From Kocuria sp. (GTDB taxonomy: Bacteria > Actinomycetota > Actinomycetes > Actinomycetales > Micrococcaceae), in contig NZ_JAUMTZ010000006.1 of assembly GCF_030530945.1 (NCBI RefSeq), forward strand, positions 42,271 through 106,270: a stretch of DNA of 64,000 bases. Direction: 5' to 3'. Position 1 is the first letter of the stretch; each line of letters begins with the position of its first letter. This document shows, piece by piece, positions 55,240 to 63,673 of the stretch. A model generated the notes under the pieces. That model was not told where the DNA came from and searched no databases. It worked only from the letters and a program-made list of their open reading frames with translations. Position numbers and translations under genes: made by a program.

Positions 55240-56598
55240 ATGACGGGACGCAGGCGCGCGCGCACCCTGGCGGCGGGTGTGGCCGCGGCGCTGCTGCTCG
55301 CGGGGACTGCCGCGGCGCCGGCGCTCGCGCAGGATCCCGTGGTTCCCGCTCCCGCGCCGTCGGTCCCCGTGGAGACCCCCGTGGACCCGCCCACTCAGGA
55401 CGGCAAGGACTCCGTGGCCGCCACGGACATCCAGCAGCGCGAGTACTGGCTGGACGACTACGGCGTGCGGGACGCCTGGAGGACCGCCACGGGCAAGGGT
55501 GTGAAGATCGCCGTGATCGACACCGGCGTGGACGGCACCCACCAGGACCTGCAGGGCGCGCTGGGCGAGGGCACGGACGTCTCCGGCGTGGGCCGGGCGG
55601 ACGGGCAGGAGGGCCTGGGCCCGGAGCCCGAGCACGGCACCCTGGTGGCCTCCCTCGCCGCGGGCAGGGGCCACGGTGCCGCGAACGACGGCGCCCCGGG
55701 CCACCGGGAGGGCATCCTGGGTGTCGCACCGGACGCCCAGGTCCTGCCGGTCTCCCTCGGACTCGGGGCGCAGCAGCCGGGTGAGAAGAGCGTGGACGAG
55801 CAGATTCCCGCGGCGGTGCGCTGGGCGGTGGACCACGGCGCGGACGTGATCAACATGTCCGTGGGCTCGGACTCCACGGCCTGGCCGCAGTCCTGGGACT
55901 CGGCCTTCGCGTACGCGGAGGAGAAGAACGTGCTCGTGGTGGCCGCGGCCGGCAACCGTGGCTCCGGGCTGAACCAGGTGGGGGCGCCCGCCACGATCCC
56001 CGGGGTGCTCTCGGTTGGCGGGGTGGACCGCAGCGGCACGGCGAGCTGGGACTCGTCCTCGCAGGGCATCTCGATCGCCGTGGCCGGGCCCAGCGAGGAC
56101 ATGGTGGGTGCCATGCCCGGCAACGGGTACGCCGAGTGGTCCGGCACCTCCGCCACGGCACCCCTGGTCGCGGGGACGGCCGCGCTGATCAAGCAGAAGT
56201 ACCCGGACCTCACCGCGGGCCAGGTGGCCGAGCGCATCGTGCGGACCGCCCACGACGCGGGGGACAAGGGCAAGGACCCGCTCTACGGCTACGGGATCCT
56301 GGACGTGGAAGCGGCGCTCACCCGGCAGGTAAAGACCACGGACGAGAACCCCCTGGGCAGCATCCGGCACTGGATCGCCCAGAACCGTCCGCAGAGCGCC
56401 TCCCCCTCAGCGAGCCCGAGCTCGGGCACCGCCGCGGGGGACACCCGCCAGGTCACGGAGGAGGCCACCCCGCCCGTGGCCCAGCCGCCGCTGAACGAGA
56501 CCGGCGCGCTGCCCGTGGTGGTCCTGGCATCCTTCGGGGTGGTGGTCGCGGCACTCACCGTGGCCGCGGTGCTGCACATCCGGAGGCTCGCCCGCTGA
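55240..56598 (+). CDS. Secreted, membrane-anchored subtilisin-family serine protease
   Basis: This 452-residue S8 peptidase has an N-terminal signal peptide (about 1-30, cleavage near ALAQD). The catalytic domain has the triad Asp94 (VIDTGVDG), His132 (EHGTLVAS) and Ser304 (SGTSATAPL), with the oxyanion Asn in AAAGNRG. A Ser/Pro/Thr-rich stretch and a C-terminal membrane helix (about 425-447) followed by RRLAR complete it. The layout resembles mycosins, but no type VII secretion genes are nearby. It probably acts on the outer face of the membrane. AGAGGGA precedes the ATG. Confidence 0.93.
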   Translation: MTGRRRARTLAAGVAAALLLAGTAAAPALAQDPVVPAPAPSVPVETPVDPPTQDGKDSVAATDIQQREYWLDDYGVRDAWRTATGKGVKIAVIDTGVDGTHQDLQGALGEGTDVSGVGRADGQEGLGPEPEHGTLVASLAAGRGHGAANDGAPGHREGILGVAPDAQVLPVSLGLGAQQPGEKSVDEQIPAAVRWAVDHGADVINMSVGSDSTAWPQSWDSAFAYAEEKNVLVVAAAGNRGSGLNQVGAPATIPGVLSVGGVDRSGTASWDSSSQGISIAVAGPSEDMVGAMPGNGYAEWSGTSATAPLVAGTAALIKQKYPDLTAGQVAERIVRTAHDAGDKGKDPLYGYGILDVEAALTRQVKTTDENPLGSIRHWIAQNRPQSASPSASPSSGTAAGDTRQVTEEATPPVAQPPLNETGALPVVVLASFGVVVAALTVAAVLHIRRLAR

Positions 56599-56657
56599 TG
56601 TGACGCCCGGCCCGGTCACCACCGGACATTCCGTCACCAAAGGGACCATGCCGCGGG

Positions 56658-56663
56658 TAAACT
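56658..56663 (+). promoter_or_regulatory. ndh: -10 box of ndh (leaderless)
   Basis: TAAACT, then seven bases, then the ATG at 56671. Confidence 0.55.
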
Positions 56664-56670
56664 TCCGGAC

Positions 56671-58056
56671 ATGGCATTCAATCAACTTGCTAAGGACCGT
56701 CCGCGCCTTCTCATCGTGGGTGGCGGCTACGCCGGTTTCACCCTCGCCCAGAAGCTGCAGACCCGCATCAAGGAGTCCGGCGGCGTGGTCACGGTGGTGG
56801 ACCCCAACCCGTACATGACCTACCTCCCGTTCCTGCCGGAGGTCTCCGCGGGCAACATCGAGGCCCGCTACGCCGTCATCCCGCACCGCCAGCACCTGCG
56901 GGACTGCGAGCTGGTGAACGGCCGGGTGGAGCACATCGACCACGCCAACCGGAAGGTCACCGTCAAGGGCATCGACGACGGCCCCGAGTTCGAGCTCGCG
57001 TACGACGAGATCGTGGTCACCGGTGGTTCCACCACCCGCACCTTCCCCATCCCGGGGCTCGCGGAGAAGGCCATCGGCATGAAGACCATCGAAGAGGCCG
57101 TGTCGGTCCGCAACTGGGTCCTGGAGCGCATCGAGACCGCCTCCCTCACGGACGACGAGGAGCTCAAGCGCCAGGCGCTGACCTTCATCGTGGTGGGCGG
57201 CGGCTACGCCGGCTCCGAGACCATCGCGGAGCTCGAGGACATGGCCCGCTCCGCCGTGGAGCGCAACGACCGCCTGCGCGTCTCGGACCTGCGCTTCGTG
57301 CTCGTGGAGGCCATGGGCCGGATCATGCCCGAGGTCTCCAAGGACCGTGCCGAGAAGGTCGTGGCCGAGATGCGCGCCCGCGGCATCGAGGTGCTGCTCA
57401 ACACCTCCATCTCCGAGGTCGACGGCGACGTCGTGAAGCTCATCAACATGGGCGACAAGTCCCCCGCGGGCGAGATGGCCACCGACACCCTCATCTGGTG
57501 CGCCGGTGTCCAGGCCGCGGGCTTCGCGAAGAACAGCGACCTCCCGGTGGACGAGCGCGGTCGTGTGCGCGTGGGTGCGGACCTGCGCGTCACGGGCGAC
57601 GACGGGCCCCTCGAGGGCGCCTGGGCCGCCGGTGACATCGCCGCCGTCCCGGACCTCACGGGTGCCGGTCCCGGTGGCTTCTGCGTCCCCAACGCCCAGC
57701 ACGCGGTGCGCCAGGCCGCCACCATGGCCAAGAACATCATGGCCGCCCACCAGGGCGCGCCCCTGGAGGACTACTACCACGAGGGCCTCGGCTCCGTGGC
57801 GGGCCTGGGCCTCTACAAGGGTGCGGCCACCATCCGCGGCGTGGACCTGGGCGGGCTGCCCGCCTGGGCCATGCACCGGCTCTACCACGGCTACGCGATC
57901 CCCACGGTGGAGCGGAAGGTGCGCGTGTTCACGGAGTGGGGCATCAACATGCTCTTCGGCCGGGACACCACTCCGCTGCGCCACCTGCACGACCCGCGTC
58001 TCGCGTTCCGCAAGGCCGCGGGGGAGAACGTGCCGGCGGCCCGCGCCCGCCTGTGA
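56671..58056 (+). CDS. ndh: Type II NADH dehydrogenase
   Basis: This 461-residue single-subunit enzyme oxidises NADH and reduces menaquinone without pumping protons. The FAD fold is at the N terminus (LLIVGGGYAGFTLAQ-like) and the NADH fold at about residue 174 (VVGGGYAGSETIAEL). Then come APIPDL-like AAGDIAAVPDLTG, and the C-terminal membrane-binding region after FTEWGINMLFGRD. Length and motifs fit Ndh. It starts directly behind a -10 box. A perfect 21-bp stem at 58073-58120 ends it. Confidence 0.95.
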   Translation: MAFNQLAKDRPRLLIVGGGYAGFTLAQKLQTRIKESGGVVTVVDPNPYMTYLPFLPEVSAGNIEARYAVIPHRQHLRDCELVNGRVEHIDHANRKVTVKGIDDGPEFELAYDEIVVTGGSTTRTFPIPGLAEKAIGMKTIEEAVSVRNWVLERIETASLTDDEELKRQALTFIVVGGGYAGSETIAELEDMARSAVERNDRLRVSDLRFVLVEAMGRIMPEVSKDRAEKVVAEMRARGIEVLLNTSISEVDGDVVKLINMGDKSPAGEMATDTLIWCAGVQAAGFAKNSDLPVDERGRVRVGADLRVTGDDGPLEGAWAAGDIAAVPDLTGAGPGGFCVPNAQHAVRQAATMAKNIMAAHQGAPLEDYYHEGLGSVAGLGLYKGAATIRGVDLGGLPAWAMHRLYHGYAIPTVERKVRVFTEWGINMLFGRDTTPLRHLHDPRLAFRKAAGENVPAARARL

Positions 58057-58072
58057 CGCACTCCTGACCTGA

Positions 58073-58120
58073 CACGCCCACGGTGGGGCCGCGCGACGTC
58101 GCGGCCCCACCGTGGGCGTG
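58073..58120 (+). terminator. ndh terminator, perfect 21-bp stem
   Basis: Arms 58073-58093 and 58100-58120 are exact complements with a six-base loop. The tRNA gene begins three bases later, so its promoter must lie in or before the hairpin. Confidence 0.85.
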
Positions 58121-58123
58121 TGG

Positions 58124-58200
58124 GCCCCCATAGCCCAATCGGCAGAGGCAGCGGACTTAAAATCCGCTCAGTGTGGGTTCGAGTCCCACTGGGGGCACCA
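58124..58200 (+). tRNA. tRNA with anticodon UAA (tRNA-Leu by anticodon), short variable arm
   Basis: The 77-nt gene folds into a full cloverleaf: acceptor GCCCCCA/TGGGGGC, a short D stem GCC/GGC, and anticodon stem GCGGA/TCCGC with loop CTTAAAA (anticodon TAA). The T stem is GTGGG/CCCAC with loop TTCGAGT, and ACCA is encoded at the 3' end. The anticodon would read UUA as leucine. However, the variable region is only five bases (TCAGT), whereas bacterial leucine tRNAs normally have a long variable arm. Its identity is therefore less certain than the anticodon suggests. It lies alone between ndh and the Bax-inhibitor-like gene. Confidence 0.9.
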
Positions 58201-58306
58201 TCCCGGGCGTCGCACCCCCGGCACGCGCACCGAGCCCCTGACTGGCAGGTGGCCGGGAGTCCGTTCGCTCTGCAGGAACCAGCCCGCCGCCGCGGGGTGC
58301 CACTGC

Positions 58307-58312
58307 TAGCCT
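58307..58312 (+). promoter_or_regulatory. -10 box of the Bax-inhibitor-like gene
   Basis: TAGCCT is 39 bases before the TTG start and leaves a leader with the AAAGGA site. Confidence 0.45.
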
Positions 58313-58351
58313 GGAGGAACAGCTCGACTACGCCCTCGAAAGGACGTCACA

Positions 58352-59152
58352 TTGGCCGGCGGAAATCCCCTCCTCAACGACTTCGGTAAGAAGAACGCCA
58401 GCACCGCCCCGGGTTCCCTGCAGGACTCCCGGTACTCGCCCGAGCAGCTCGAGCGCATGTACAGCGCTCCCGCGGCCGGACCCGCCCAGACGGGGCGCAT
58501 GAGCTACGACGACGTCGTGGTGCGCACCTCGCTGGTCCTGGGCTGCGTGGTCGTGGCCGCCGCCGCCGGGTGGTTCGTGCCCGTCCTGGCCGTGCCCGGT
58601 GCGCTCGTGGGCCTGGTGCTGGGACTCGTGAACTCCTTCAAGCGCGAGCCGAGCCCCGTGCTCATCATCCTGTACGCCCTGGCCGAGGGGCTGTTCCTGG
58701 GCGGCATCTCCGGCTTGTTCGAGGCCAGCTACCCCGGCGTGGTGGTCCAGGCGGTCATCGGCACCCTCGCGGTGTTCGTCTCCGTCCTGGTGCTCTACAA
58801 AGTGGGAGTCCTGCGCTCCTCGCCGCGCGTGACCAAGTTCTTCATGGTGGCCCTGATGGCGTACGCGATCTTCGCGCTGGTCAACTTCGGCACCAGCCTC
58901 ATCGGGGGCTTCGACATGCGCACCGAGGTCTCGGTGGCCGGCATCCCGCTGGGGCTCGTGGTGGGCGCGATCGCCATCCTGCTGGCCGTCTACAGCTTCG
59001 TGCTGGACTTCGAGAACATCACCGACGGCGTTCGGCGCGGCCTCCCGCGCCGGGCGGCCTGGTCCGCGGCGTTCGGCCTGACCGTGACCCTGATCTGGAC
59101 CTACGTGGAGATTCTGCGGCTGCTCTCCATCATCCGCTCCATGAGCGAGTGA
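58352..59152 (+). CDS. Bax inhibitor-1/YccA-family membrane protein
   Basis: This 266-residue protein has a polar N terminus of about 50 residues and then seven membrane helices, in the pattern of Bax inhibitor-1/YccA-like bacterial proteins (LIILYALAEGLFLGGISGLFE, YSFVLDFENITDGV). Its function in actinobacteria is not established. The start is a rare TTG at 58352, chosen because AAAGGA lies ten bases upstream and no ATG or GTG fits. A strong bidirectional terminator follows. Confidence 0.88.
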   Translation: MAGGNPLLNDFGKKNASTAPGSLQDSRYSPEQLERMYSAPAAGPAQTGRMSYDDVVVRTSLVLGCVVVAAAAGWFVPVLAVPGALVGLVLGLVNSFKREPSPVLIILYALAEGLFLGGISGLFEASYPGVVVQAVIGTLAVFVSVLVLYKVGVLRSSPRVTKFFMVALMAYAIFALVNFGTSLIGGFDMRTEVSVAGIPLGLVVGAIAILLAVYSFVLDFENITDGVRRGLPRRAAWSAAFGLTVTLIWTYVEILRLLSIIRSMSE

Positions 59153-59190
59153 TCCGCGGCCGTCCCGGGGGACCTCCCCGGCGCGGCACT

Positions 59191-59230
59191 CGACGACGGC
59201 CCGGTGCGCTCTCGCACCGGGCCGTCGTCG
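59191..59230. terminator. Bidirectional terminator, perfect 18-bp stem
   Basis: CGACGACGGCCCGGTGCG (59191-59208) pairs exactly with 59213-59230 around CTCT. It lies between convergent genes. Confidence 0.85.
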
Positions 59231-59259
59231 TGCGTGGGTCCCACCCCACAGACCCCGCC

Positions 59260-59862
59260 TCACAGGTAGCGGATCTCCAGGTCCCGCGGTGGGAGGTTGA
59301 TGGCCCGGGCGGGCACGCTCTCGCTCGCCGCGCGGCCCACGAACAGCCACCCGAGGATCTCCTCGTGCTCGTCCAGGTCGTAGAACGCGCTGACGAGCTC
59401 GCGGTCGGAGGGTTCCCGGCGGGACCAGATGGTGGCCCACCCCTGGGCGTAGAAGGCCGCCTCCAGCACCCCGCGGGCCGCGTGGACGTCCCCGCGCTGC
59501 TCCTTCTTCGGCTCGGGAAGCTCCGGGTGGTGGCGGAAGATCAGTGCCAGGGCCACACCGCCGCGGGACGCCCACTGCAGCGTTCCACGGTAGGCGGCGA
59601 GCACCCGGATCTTCTTCCCCTTCAGCCGGGGCAACGGCCCGTCCAGGCTGGGCACGGAGGTCAGCCCCGCCATGGCCGCGGCGAGCTCGGGGGCGGCGCC
59701 GCGTCCGGTCACGCTCACGCGCCACCCCACGGGGCGGTCGTCGTACCTGGCGCCGGCGGCGGTGCGCAGCACATGCTCCAGGTCCTCCTTCCGAGGGCTC
59801 TCCTGCGTGAGCAGGCTCGCGGGACGGCGCTGGGAGAGGACACGCAGCAGTGTGGTGGACAT
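59260..59862 (-). CDS. Nitroreductase-family protein
   Basis: This protein of about 200 residues resembles FMN-dependent nitroreductases by its opening (SQRRPASLLTQESPRKEDLEHVLRTAAGARYDDRPVGWRV) and the later FYAQGWATIWSRREPSDRELV segment. Both follow the family layout, with the FMN contacts at the N terminus. The physiological electron acceptor is unknown. The start is MSTTLLRV at 59862; an earlier Met at 59871 is possible. No strong ribosome site is seen. It is divergent from the AI-2E-type gene at 59937. Confidence 0.78.
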   Translation of the reverse strand: MSTTLLRVLSQRRPASLLTQESPRKEDLEHVLRTAAGARYDDRPVGWRVSVTGRGAAPELAAAMAGLTSVPSLDGPLPRLKGKKIRVLAAYRGTLQWASRGGVALALIFRHHPELPEPKKEQRGDVHAARGVLEAAFYAQGWATIWSRREPSDRELVSAFYDLDEHEEILGWLFVGRAASESVPARAINLPPRDLEIRYL

Positions 59863-59936
59863 GCACGCCATCTTGTCATCCCGGCGGCCCGAGAACTGGT
59901 CCGTGCGCGTCATTCTTTGATGCGATGATAGGAAGC

Positions 59937-61319
59937 ATGTCTTCCAGTGTTTCGACGTCGCGCGCGGGCTCGCCCCCGGATCGCGCCCGAGACGTCCCCC
60001 AGACCAATTCCCGTCCCATCGACGACGCGCAGGACCTGGTCACGGCCCCGGTGCGGATCGCCGCGGCGTGGTCCTGGCGCGTGCTCCTCGTCATCGCGGC
60101 CGTGGGTGTGGTGGGCTGGCTGCTCAGCCACGTCACCACCGTCCTGATCCCCGTCCTGCTGGCGGCGCTGCTCGCGGGTCTGCTGAGCCCTGCCGTGCGG
60201 TGGCTGCGCTCCAAGCACTTCCCCTCTGCGCTGGCGGCCATCACCGTGGAGCTCGGTCTGATCGTGGTGGTCCTGGGGCTGCTCGCCCTGGCCGGCCAGC
60301 AGATGATCGTGGGCTTCGCGCAGCTCTCCACCAGCGCGGTGGCCGGTTTCCAGCAGCTCGTGGGCATGCTCGAGGACAGCCCGCTGCACCTGAACATGGA
60401 CCAGATCCCGCAGTACATCTCCGAGCTGGGCAACACCCTGCAGCAGAACACGGGCACCATCCTCTCCAGCGCCATGACGTTCGGCTCCACCGCGGGCAAC
60501 ATTGCCACCGGCGCCATCATCATGCTGTTCGTGCTGCTGTTCTTCCTCATGGACGGCGAGAACATCTGGCTGTTCCTGGTCAAGCTGTTCCCCAGCCGGG
60601 CGCGTCCCGCTGTGAACGGGGCGGGCCGCAAGGGCTGGATCTCCCTGGCCCAGTACGTGCGGATCCAGGTCTTCGTGGCGTTCGTGGACGCCGTGGGCAT
60701 CGGCCTGGGCGCATTCCTGCTGGGTGTGCCGCTGGCGCTGCCCATCGGCGTGCTCGTGTTCCTGGCCTCGTTCATCCCCATCGTGGGTGCCGTGCTCACC
60801 GGTGCAGTGGCGGTGCTGGTGGCGCTCGTGGCCGTGAGCCCGCTGGTCGCCCTGGCCATGCTGGGCGTGGTGCTGCTCGTCCAGCAAGTGGAGTCAAACG
60901 TCCTGCAGCCCCTGGTCATGGGCAAGGCCGTGTCCCTGCACCCCGTGGCCGTGTTCCTGGCCGTGGCCTCGGGCAGCGTGCTCTTCGGCATTGCCGGCGC
61001 GCTGTTCGCCGTGCCGCTGATGGCGGTACTCAACACCATCATCCGCTACCTGGCGAGCCGTTCGTGGGAGCACGACGCGGAGATCGCCTGGCAGCCGTTC
61101 CTCTACCCGTGGGAGATCAAGAAGGCCGCCAAGAAGGACGACCTCACCCGTGAGCAGGTCATGGCGCAGCTGCAGCGCTTCCGCGGCAAGCGCCAGCGTG
61201 AGCGTGAGGACGAGGAGCGCAAGCGCGAGGAGAAGCGGGAGGAGAAGCACAAGAAGGAGCTCCGTCACGAGGCCGCCGGCCTCTCCGGTGCGATCGGTTC
61301 GGAGGACTCCCACCGCTAG
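59937..61319 (+). CDS. AI-2E-family membrane exporter with charged C-terminal tail
   Basis: This 460-residue protein of the AI-2 exporter (UPF0118/TqsA/YdiK) family has about eight membrane helices (residues about 45-385). Family hallmarks include IPVLLAALLAGLLSPAVRWL, the IPIVGAVLTGAVAVLVAL region and NVLQPLVMGKAVSLHPVAVFL. The substrate is unknown; the family name does not prove autoinducer transport. The last 70 residues form a highly charged helix, likely coiled coil (KRQREREDEERKREEKREEKH), in the cytoplasm. AGGAAG directly precedes the ATG. Confidence 0.88.
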   Translation: MSSSVSTSRAGSPPDRARDVPQTNSRPIDDAQDLVTAPVRIAAAWSWRVLLVIAAVGVVGWLLSHVTTVLIPVLLAALLAGLLSPAVRWLRSKHFPSALAAITVELGLIVVVLGLLALAGQQMIVGFAQLSTSAVAGFQQLVGMLEDSPLHLNMDQIPQYISELGNTLQQNTGTILSSAMTFGSTAGNIATGAIIMLFVLLFFLMDGENIWLFLVKLFPSRARPAVNGAGRKGWISLAQYVRIQVFVAFVDAVGIGLGAFLLGVPLALPIGVLVFLASFIPIVGAVLTGAVAVLVALVAVSPLVALAMLGVVLLVQQVESNVLQPLVMGKAVSLHPVAVFLAVASGSVLFGIAGALFAVPLMAVLNTIIRYLASRSWEHDAEIAWQPFLYPWEIKKAAKKDDLTREQVMAQLQRFRGKRQREREDEERKREEKREEKHKKELRHEAAGLSGAIGSEDSHR

Positions 61320-61344
61320 GTCGAGAGGTGTGATCCCCTCGTCA

Positions 61345-61350
61345 TAGGAT
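61345..61350 (+). promoter_or_regulatory. ilvA: Candidate -10 box of ilvA
   Basis: TAGGAT lies just before the hairpin at 61351-61385. If used, the hairpin would form the first part of the ilvA leader. Confidence 0.3.
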
Positions 61351-61385
61351 GGAACGCGGTGCCCCCACCCCGGGCACCGCGTTCC
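61351..61385 (+). terminator. Perfect 14-bp hairpin between the AI-2E-type gene and ilvA
   Basis: GGAACGCGGTGCCC (61351-61364) and GGGCACCGCGTTCC (61372-61385) pair exactly around seven bases and are followed by TTCC. It terminates the upstream gene or attenuates ilvA. Confidence 0.7.
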
Positions 61386-61459
61386 TTCCATCTGCGGAGA
61401 ACCCCTCGGTCGTGATCCCGCCGGGGCCGGCACGAGTCGAGGAGCCGCCCCGAGCGGCG

Positions 61460-62725
61460 ATGACGAAAGAAGTTCCTGTGGGCCACACTGCACTGTCCGT
61501 CTCGGTGGACGACGTCCGCGACGCCGCCCGGCTGCTGGACGGGGTGATCGAGCGGACGCCCCTGGCGCACTCCCGGGCGCTGTCCCGCATGCTGGGCTCC
61601 GAGGTGTACCTCAAGTGCGAGAACCTCCAACGCGCGGGCTCCTTCAAGGCCCGCGGCGCGTACGTGCGCATGGCCCAGCTCACCGAGGCCGAGAAGAGCC
61701 GGGGGGTGGTGGCGGCGTCGGCGGGCAACCACGCCCAGGGAGTGGCGCTCGCGGCCGCGAAGCTCGGCATCACCGCACGGATCTACATGCCGCGAGGCGC
61801 GGCCCTGCCCAAGATCGCGGCCACCCAGGACCACGGCGCGGAGGTGGTGCTCCACGGCTCCACCGTGGACGAGGCGCTGACGGAGGCGCAGCGCTACGCG
61901 GACCAGACCGGGGCGGTGTTCGTGCACCCGTTCGACCACCGGGACATCGTGGCCGGGCAGGGGACCATCGGCCTGGAGATCCTCGAGCAGCTGCCCACCG
62001 TGGACACCGTGATCGCCGGCGTGGGCGGCGGCGGGCTGCTCGCGGGCGTCTCCGTGGCGGTCAAGGCCAAGGCCGCGGAGCAGGGTCGGGACATCCGCGT
62101 GATCGGGGTGCAGGCGGAGAACGCCGCCGCCTACCCGCCGTCTCTGGCGGGGGACGCCATCGTGACCCTCTCCAAGGTCTCCACGATCGCAGACGGCATC
62201 GCCGTGGGGCGGCCCGGGCAGCTGCCCTTCAGCATCATCCGGGAGCTCGCGGACGACGTCGTCACAGTGTCCGAGGACGCCCTGGCCCAGGCGCTGATCT
62301 TCATGCTGGAGCGCAACAAGATGGTGGTGGAGCCCGCCGGTGCGGTGGGCGTGGCCGCCGTCCTGGAGGGTGAGCTGCGCCAGACCCACCCGGACCTGGG
62401 CACCACGGTGATCCTGCTCTCGGGCGGGAACATCGACCCCATGCTCATGCTCAAGGTGATCCAGCGGGGTCTCTCGGCGGCGGGGCGCTACATGACCATC
62501 AAGATGATGCTCACGGACCGCCCGGGCGAGCTGGCGCAGATCTCCCAGCTCATCGCGGGGATGGACGCGAACGTCACGGGCGTGAACCACACCCGGATCG
62601 GCGGCTCGCTGTCCATGGGGGACGTCTCCATCACCATCGACATGGAGACCAAGGGCCACGCGCACTGCGACCAGGTGCTCGCCGCGCTGGAGTCGGACGG
62701 CTACCACCCCGTGGTGGTGCACTGA
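61460..62725 (+). CDS. ilvA: Threonine dehydratase (threonine ammonia-lyase) with single ACT domain
   Basis: This PLP enzyme makes 2-oxobutyrate from threonine, the first step to isoleucine. The 421 residues have the PLP lysine Lys63 in AGSFKARGAY, ASAGNHAQGVALAA, the glycine loop GVGGGGLLAGV and SGGNIDPM. A C-terminal ACT domain follows (about 345-421, MMLTDRPGELAQISQLIAGM...). This shorter form with one ACT domain is common in actinobacteria and may be less sensitive to isoleucine than the long form. Start ATG 61460 or GTG 61478; the latter has GAAAGAAG better placed. Confidence 0.93.
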   Translation: MTKEVPVGHTALSVSVDDVRDAARLLDGVIERTPLAHSRALSRMLGSEVYLKCENLQRAGSFKARGAYVRMAQLTEAEKSRGVVAASAGNHAQGVALAAAKLGITARIYMPRGAALPKIAATQDHGAEVVLHGSTVDEALTEAQRYADQTGAVFVHPFDHRDIVAGQGTIGLEILEQLPTVDTVIAGVGGGGLLAGVSVAVKAKAAEQGRDIRVIGVQAENAAAYPPSLAGDAIVTLSKVSTIADGIAVGRPGQLPFSIIRELADDVVTVSEDALAQALIFMLERNKMVVEPAGAVGVAAVLEGELRQTHPDLGTTVILLSGGNIDPMLMLKVIQRGLSAAGRYMTIKMMLTDRPGELAQISQLIAGMDANVTGVNHTRIGGSLSMGDVSITIDMETKGHAHCDQVLAALESDGYHPVVVH

Positions 62726-62741
62726 CCCGCCCGGGTGGGCA

Positions 62742-62957
62742 TCAGCGGCGGCGCCGCCCGCGGGCCGAGAGGTAGGTGACGAAGCCCGCGACGAACGTGG
62801 CGAACCACAGGATGTTGCGGGGGCCGCCGGTCGCGTTCAGTGCGGGGTCGCGCTGACCCAGCAGGTGCACCGCGATCGCGGCCACCGCCAGCAGTGCCGT
62901 GAGCACCAGCAGGGGCACGGTCCAGCGCCCGGGCGTTCGGTGCCAGTGGGTGACCAC
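62742..62957 (-). CDS. Small two-helix membrane protein
   Basis: This 71-residue protein has two hydrophobic segments (about 14-34 and 45-63) and ends GRRRR, so both ends are probably cytoplasmic. A strong ribosome site (GAGAGGAGGGG) precedes the GTG at 62957, which argues that it is real. The family is not recognised. It lies 106 bp downstream of greA behind two hairpins and is convergent with ilvA. Confidence 0.7.
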   Translation of the reverse strand: MVTHWHRTPGRWTVPLLVLTALLAVAAIAVHLLGQRDPALNATGGPRNILWFATFVAGFVTYLSARGRRRR

Positions 62958-62976
62958 GGCCCCTCCTCTCGACGAA

Positions 62977-63002
62977 GGCCGCCCCGCGCGTGCGGAGCGG
63001 CC
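62977..63002. terminator. Second hairpin between greA and the small gene
   Basis: GGCCGCCCCGC (62977-62987) and GCGGAGCGGCC (62992-63002) pair with one mismatch around a four-base loop. Confidence 0.5.
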
Positions 63003-63016
63003 TGCGGGGACGACGC

Positions 63017-63053
63017 CGCCGGGGCGCCCGGGCTCGTGGCCCGCGCCCCGGCG
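63017..63053 (-). terminator. greA: greA terminator hairpin
   Basis: CGCCGGGGCG (63017-63026) pairs exactly with CGCCCCGGCG (63044-63053), with CGGGC/GCCCG continuing inside. It begins just past the greA stop. Confidence 0.7.
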
Positions 63054-63063
63054 TGGTCCGGAA

Positions 63064-63561
63064 TCAGCGGCTGAAGGGCTTGGCCTTCAGGATCTTCACG
63101 GTGATGTCCTTGCCGTTGGGGGCCTTGTAGCTCACCGTCTCGCCCACCTTGTGGCCGTTGATCGCGGCACCCATGGGGGAGCGCTCGGAGAAGACCTCCA
63201 GGTCCTCGCCACCGGTGAGGTCCTCGGCGACCTCGCGGTTGCCCATGAGGAACGTCATCTCGTCCCCGGCGATCTCCGCGGTGACCACCATGCCGGCCTC
63301 GATCACGCCGTCGTCCGCGGGAGCCTCGCCCACCTGGGCGCTGTCGAGCAGCTGGGTGAGCTGCTGGATGCGGCCCTCGTTCTTGCCCTGCTCCTCGCGG
63401 GCGGCGTGGTAGCCGCCGTTCTCCTTGAGGTCGCCCTCGGAGCGGGCCTGCTCGATGCGGTCCACGATCTCCTGGCGGTAGGGTCCGGCGAGGTAGTCGA
63501 GCTCCTTCTTGAGCCGGTCGTACGCTTCCTGGGTGAGCCAGGCTCCCTCGTGAGTGGCCAC
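63064..63561 (-). CDS. greA: Transcription elongation factor GreA
   Basis: GreA rescues backtracked RNA polymerase by stimulating transcript cleavage. The 165 residues have the N-terminal coiled coil with the acidic tip (EQARSEGDLKENGGYHAAREEQGKNEGRI). The C-terminal FKBP-like domain follows (VVTAEIAGDEMTFLMGNREVAED ... SPMGAAINGHKVGETV). The start is GTG 63561 with GGAGG four bases upstream. The leader contains an intrinsic terminator (63607-63628), so expression may be attenuated. It is followed by two hairpins. Confidence 0.96.
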   Translation of the reverse strand: MATHEGAWLTQEAYDRLKKELDYLAGPYRQEIVDRIEQARSEGDLKENGGYHAAREEQGKNEGRIQQLTQLLDSAQVGEAPADDGVIEAGMVVTAEIAGDEMTFLMGNREVAEDLTGGEDLEVFSERSPMGAAINGHKVGETVSYKAPNGKDITVKILKAKPFSR

Positions 63562-63606
63562 GGTGCCTCCGTTCTGAGGTGCCCGCCTCCCTGGCGGACA
63601 CGTGTG

Positions 63607-63628
63607 AAAAACCCCGCCCCGGCGCGGG
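63607..63628 (-). terminator. Intrinsic terminator with T-tract in the greA leader
   Basis: On the minus strand CCCGC (63628-63624) and GCGGG (63617-63613) pair around six bases and are followed by G and five T (63611-63607). It lies between the greA -10 box and the greA start. It could end transcripts from the upstream gene or attenuate greA. Most other hairpins here lack a T-tract. Confidence 0.65.
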
Positions 63629-63673
63629 CCGTGCAGCCCAGTGCGTCCGGGTCGGGGATCTGATCTCCGCAGA

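Noticed and set aside
55240..56598. Mycosin of a type VII secretion locus
   Set aside because: The protease layout fits, but no EccB, EccC, EccD, EccE or WXG100 gene lies nearby.
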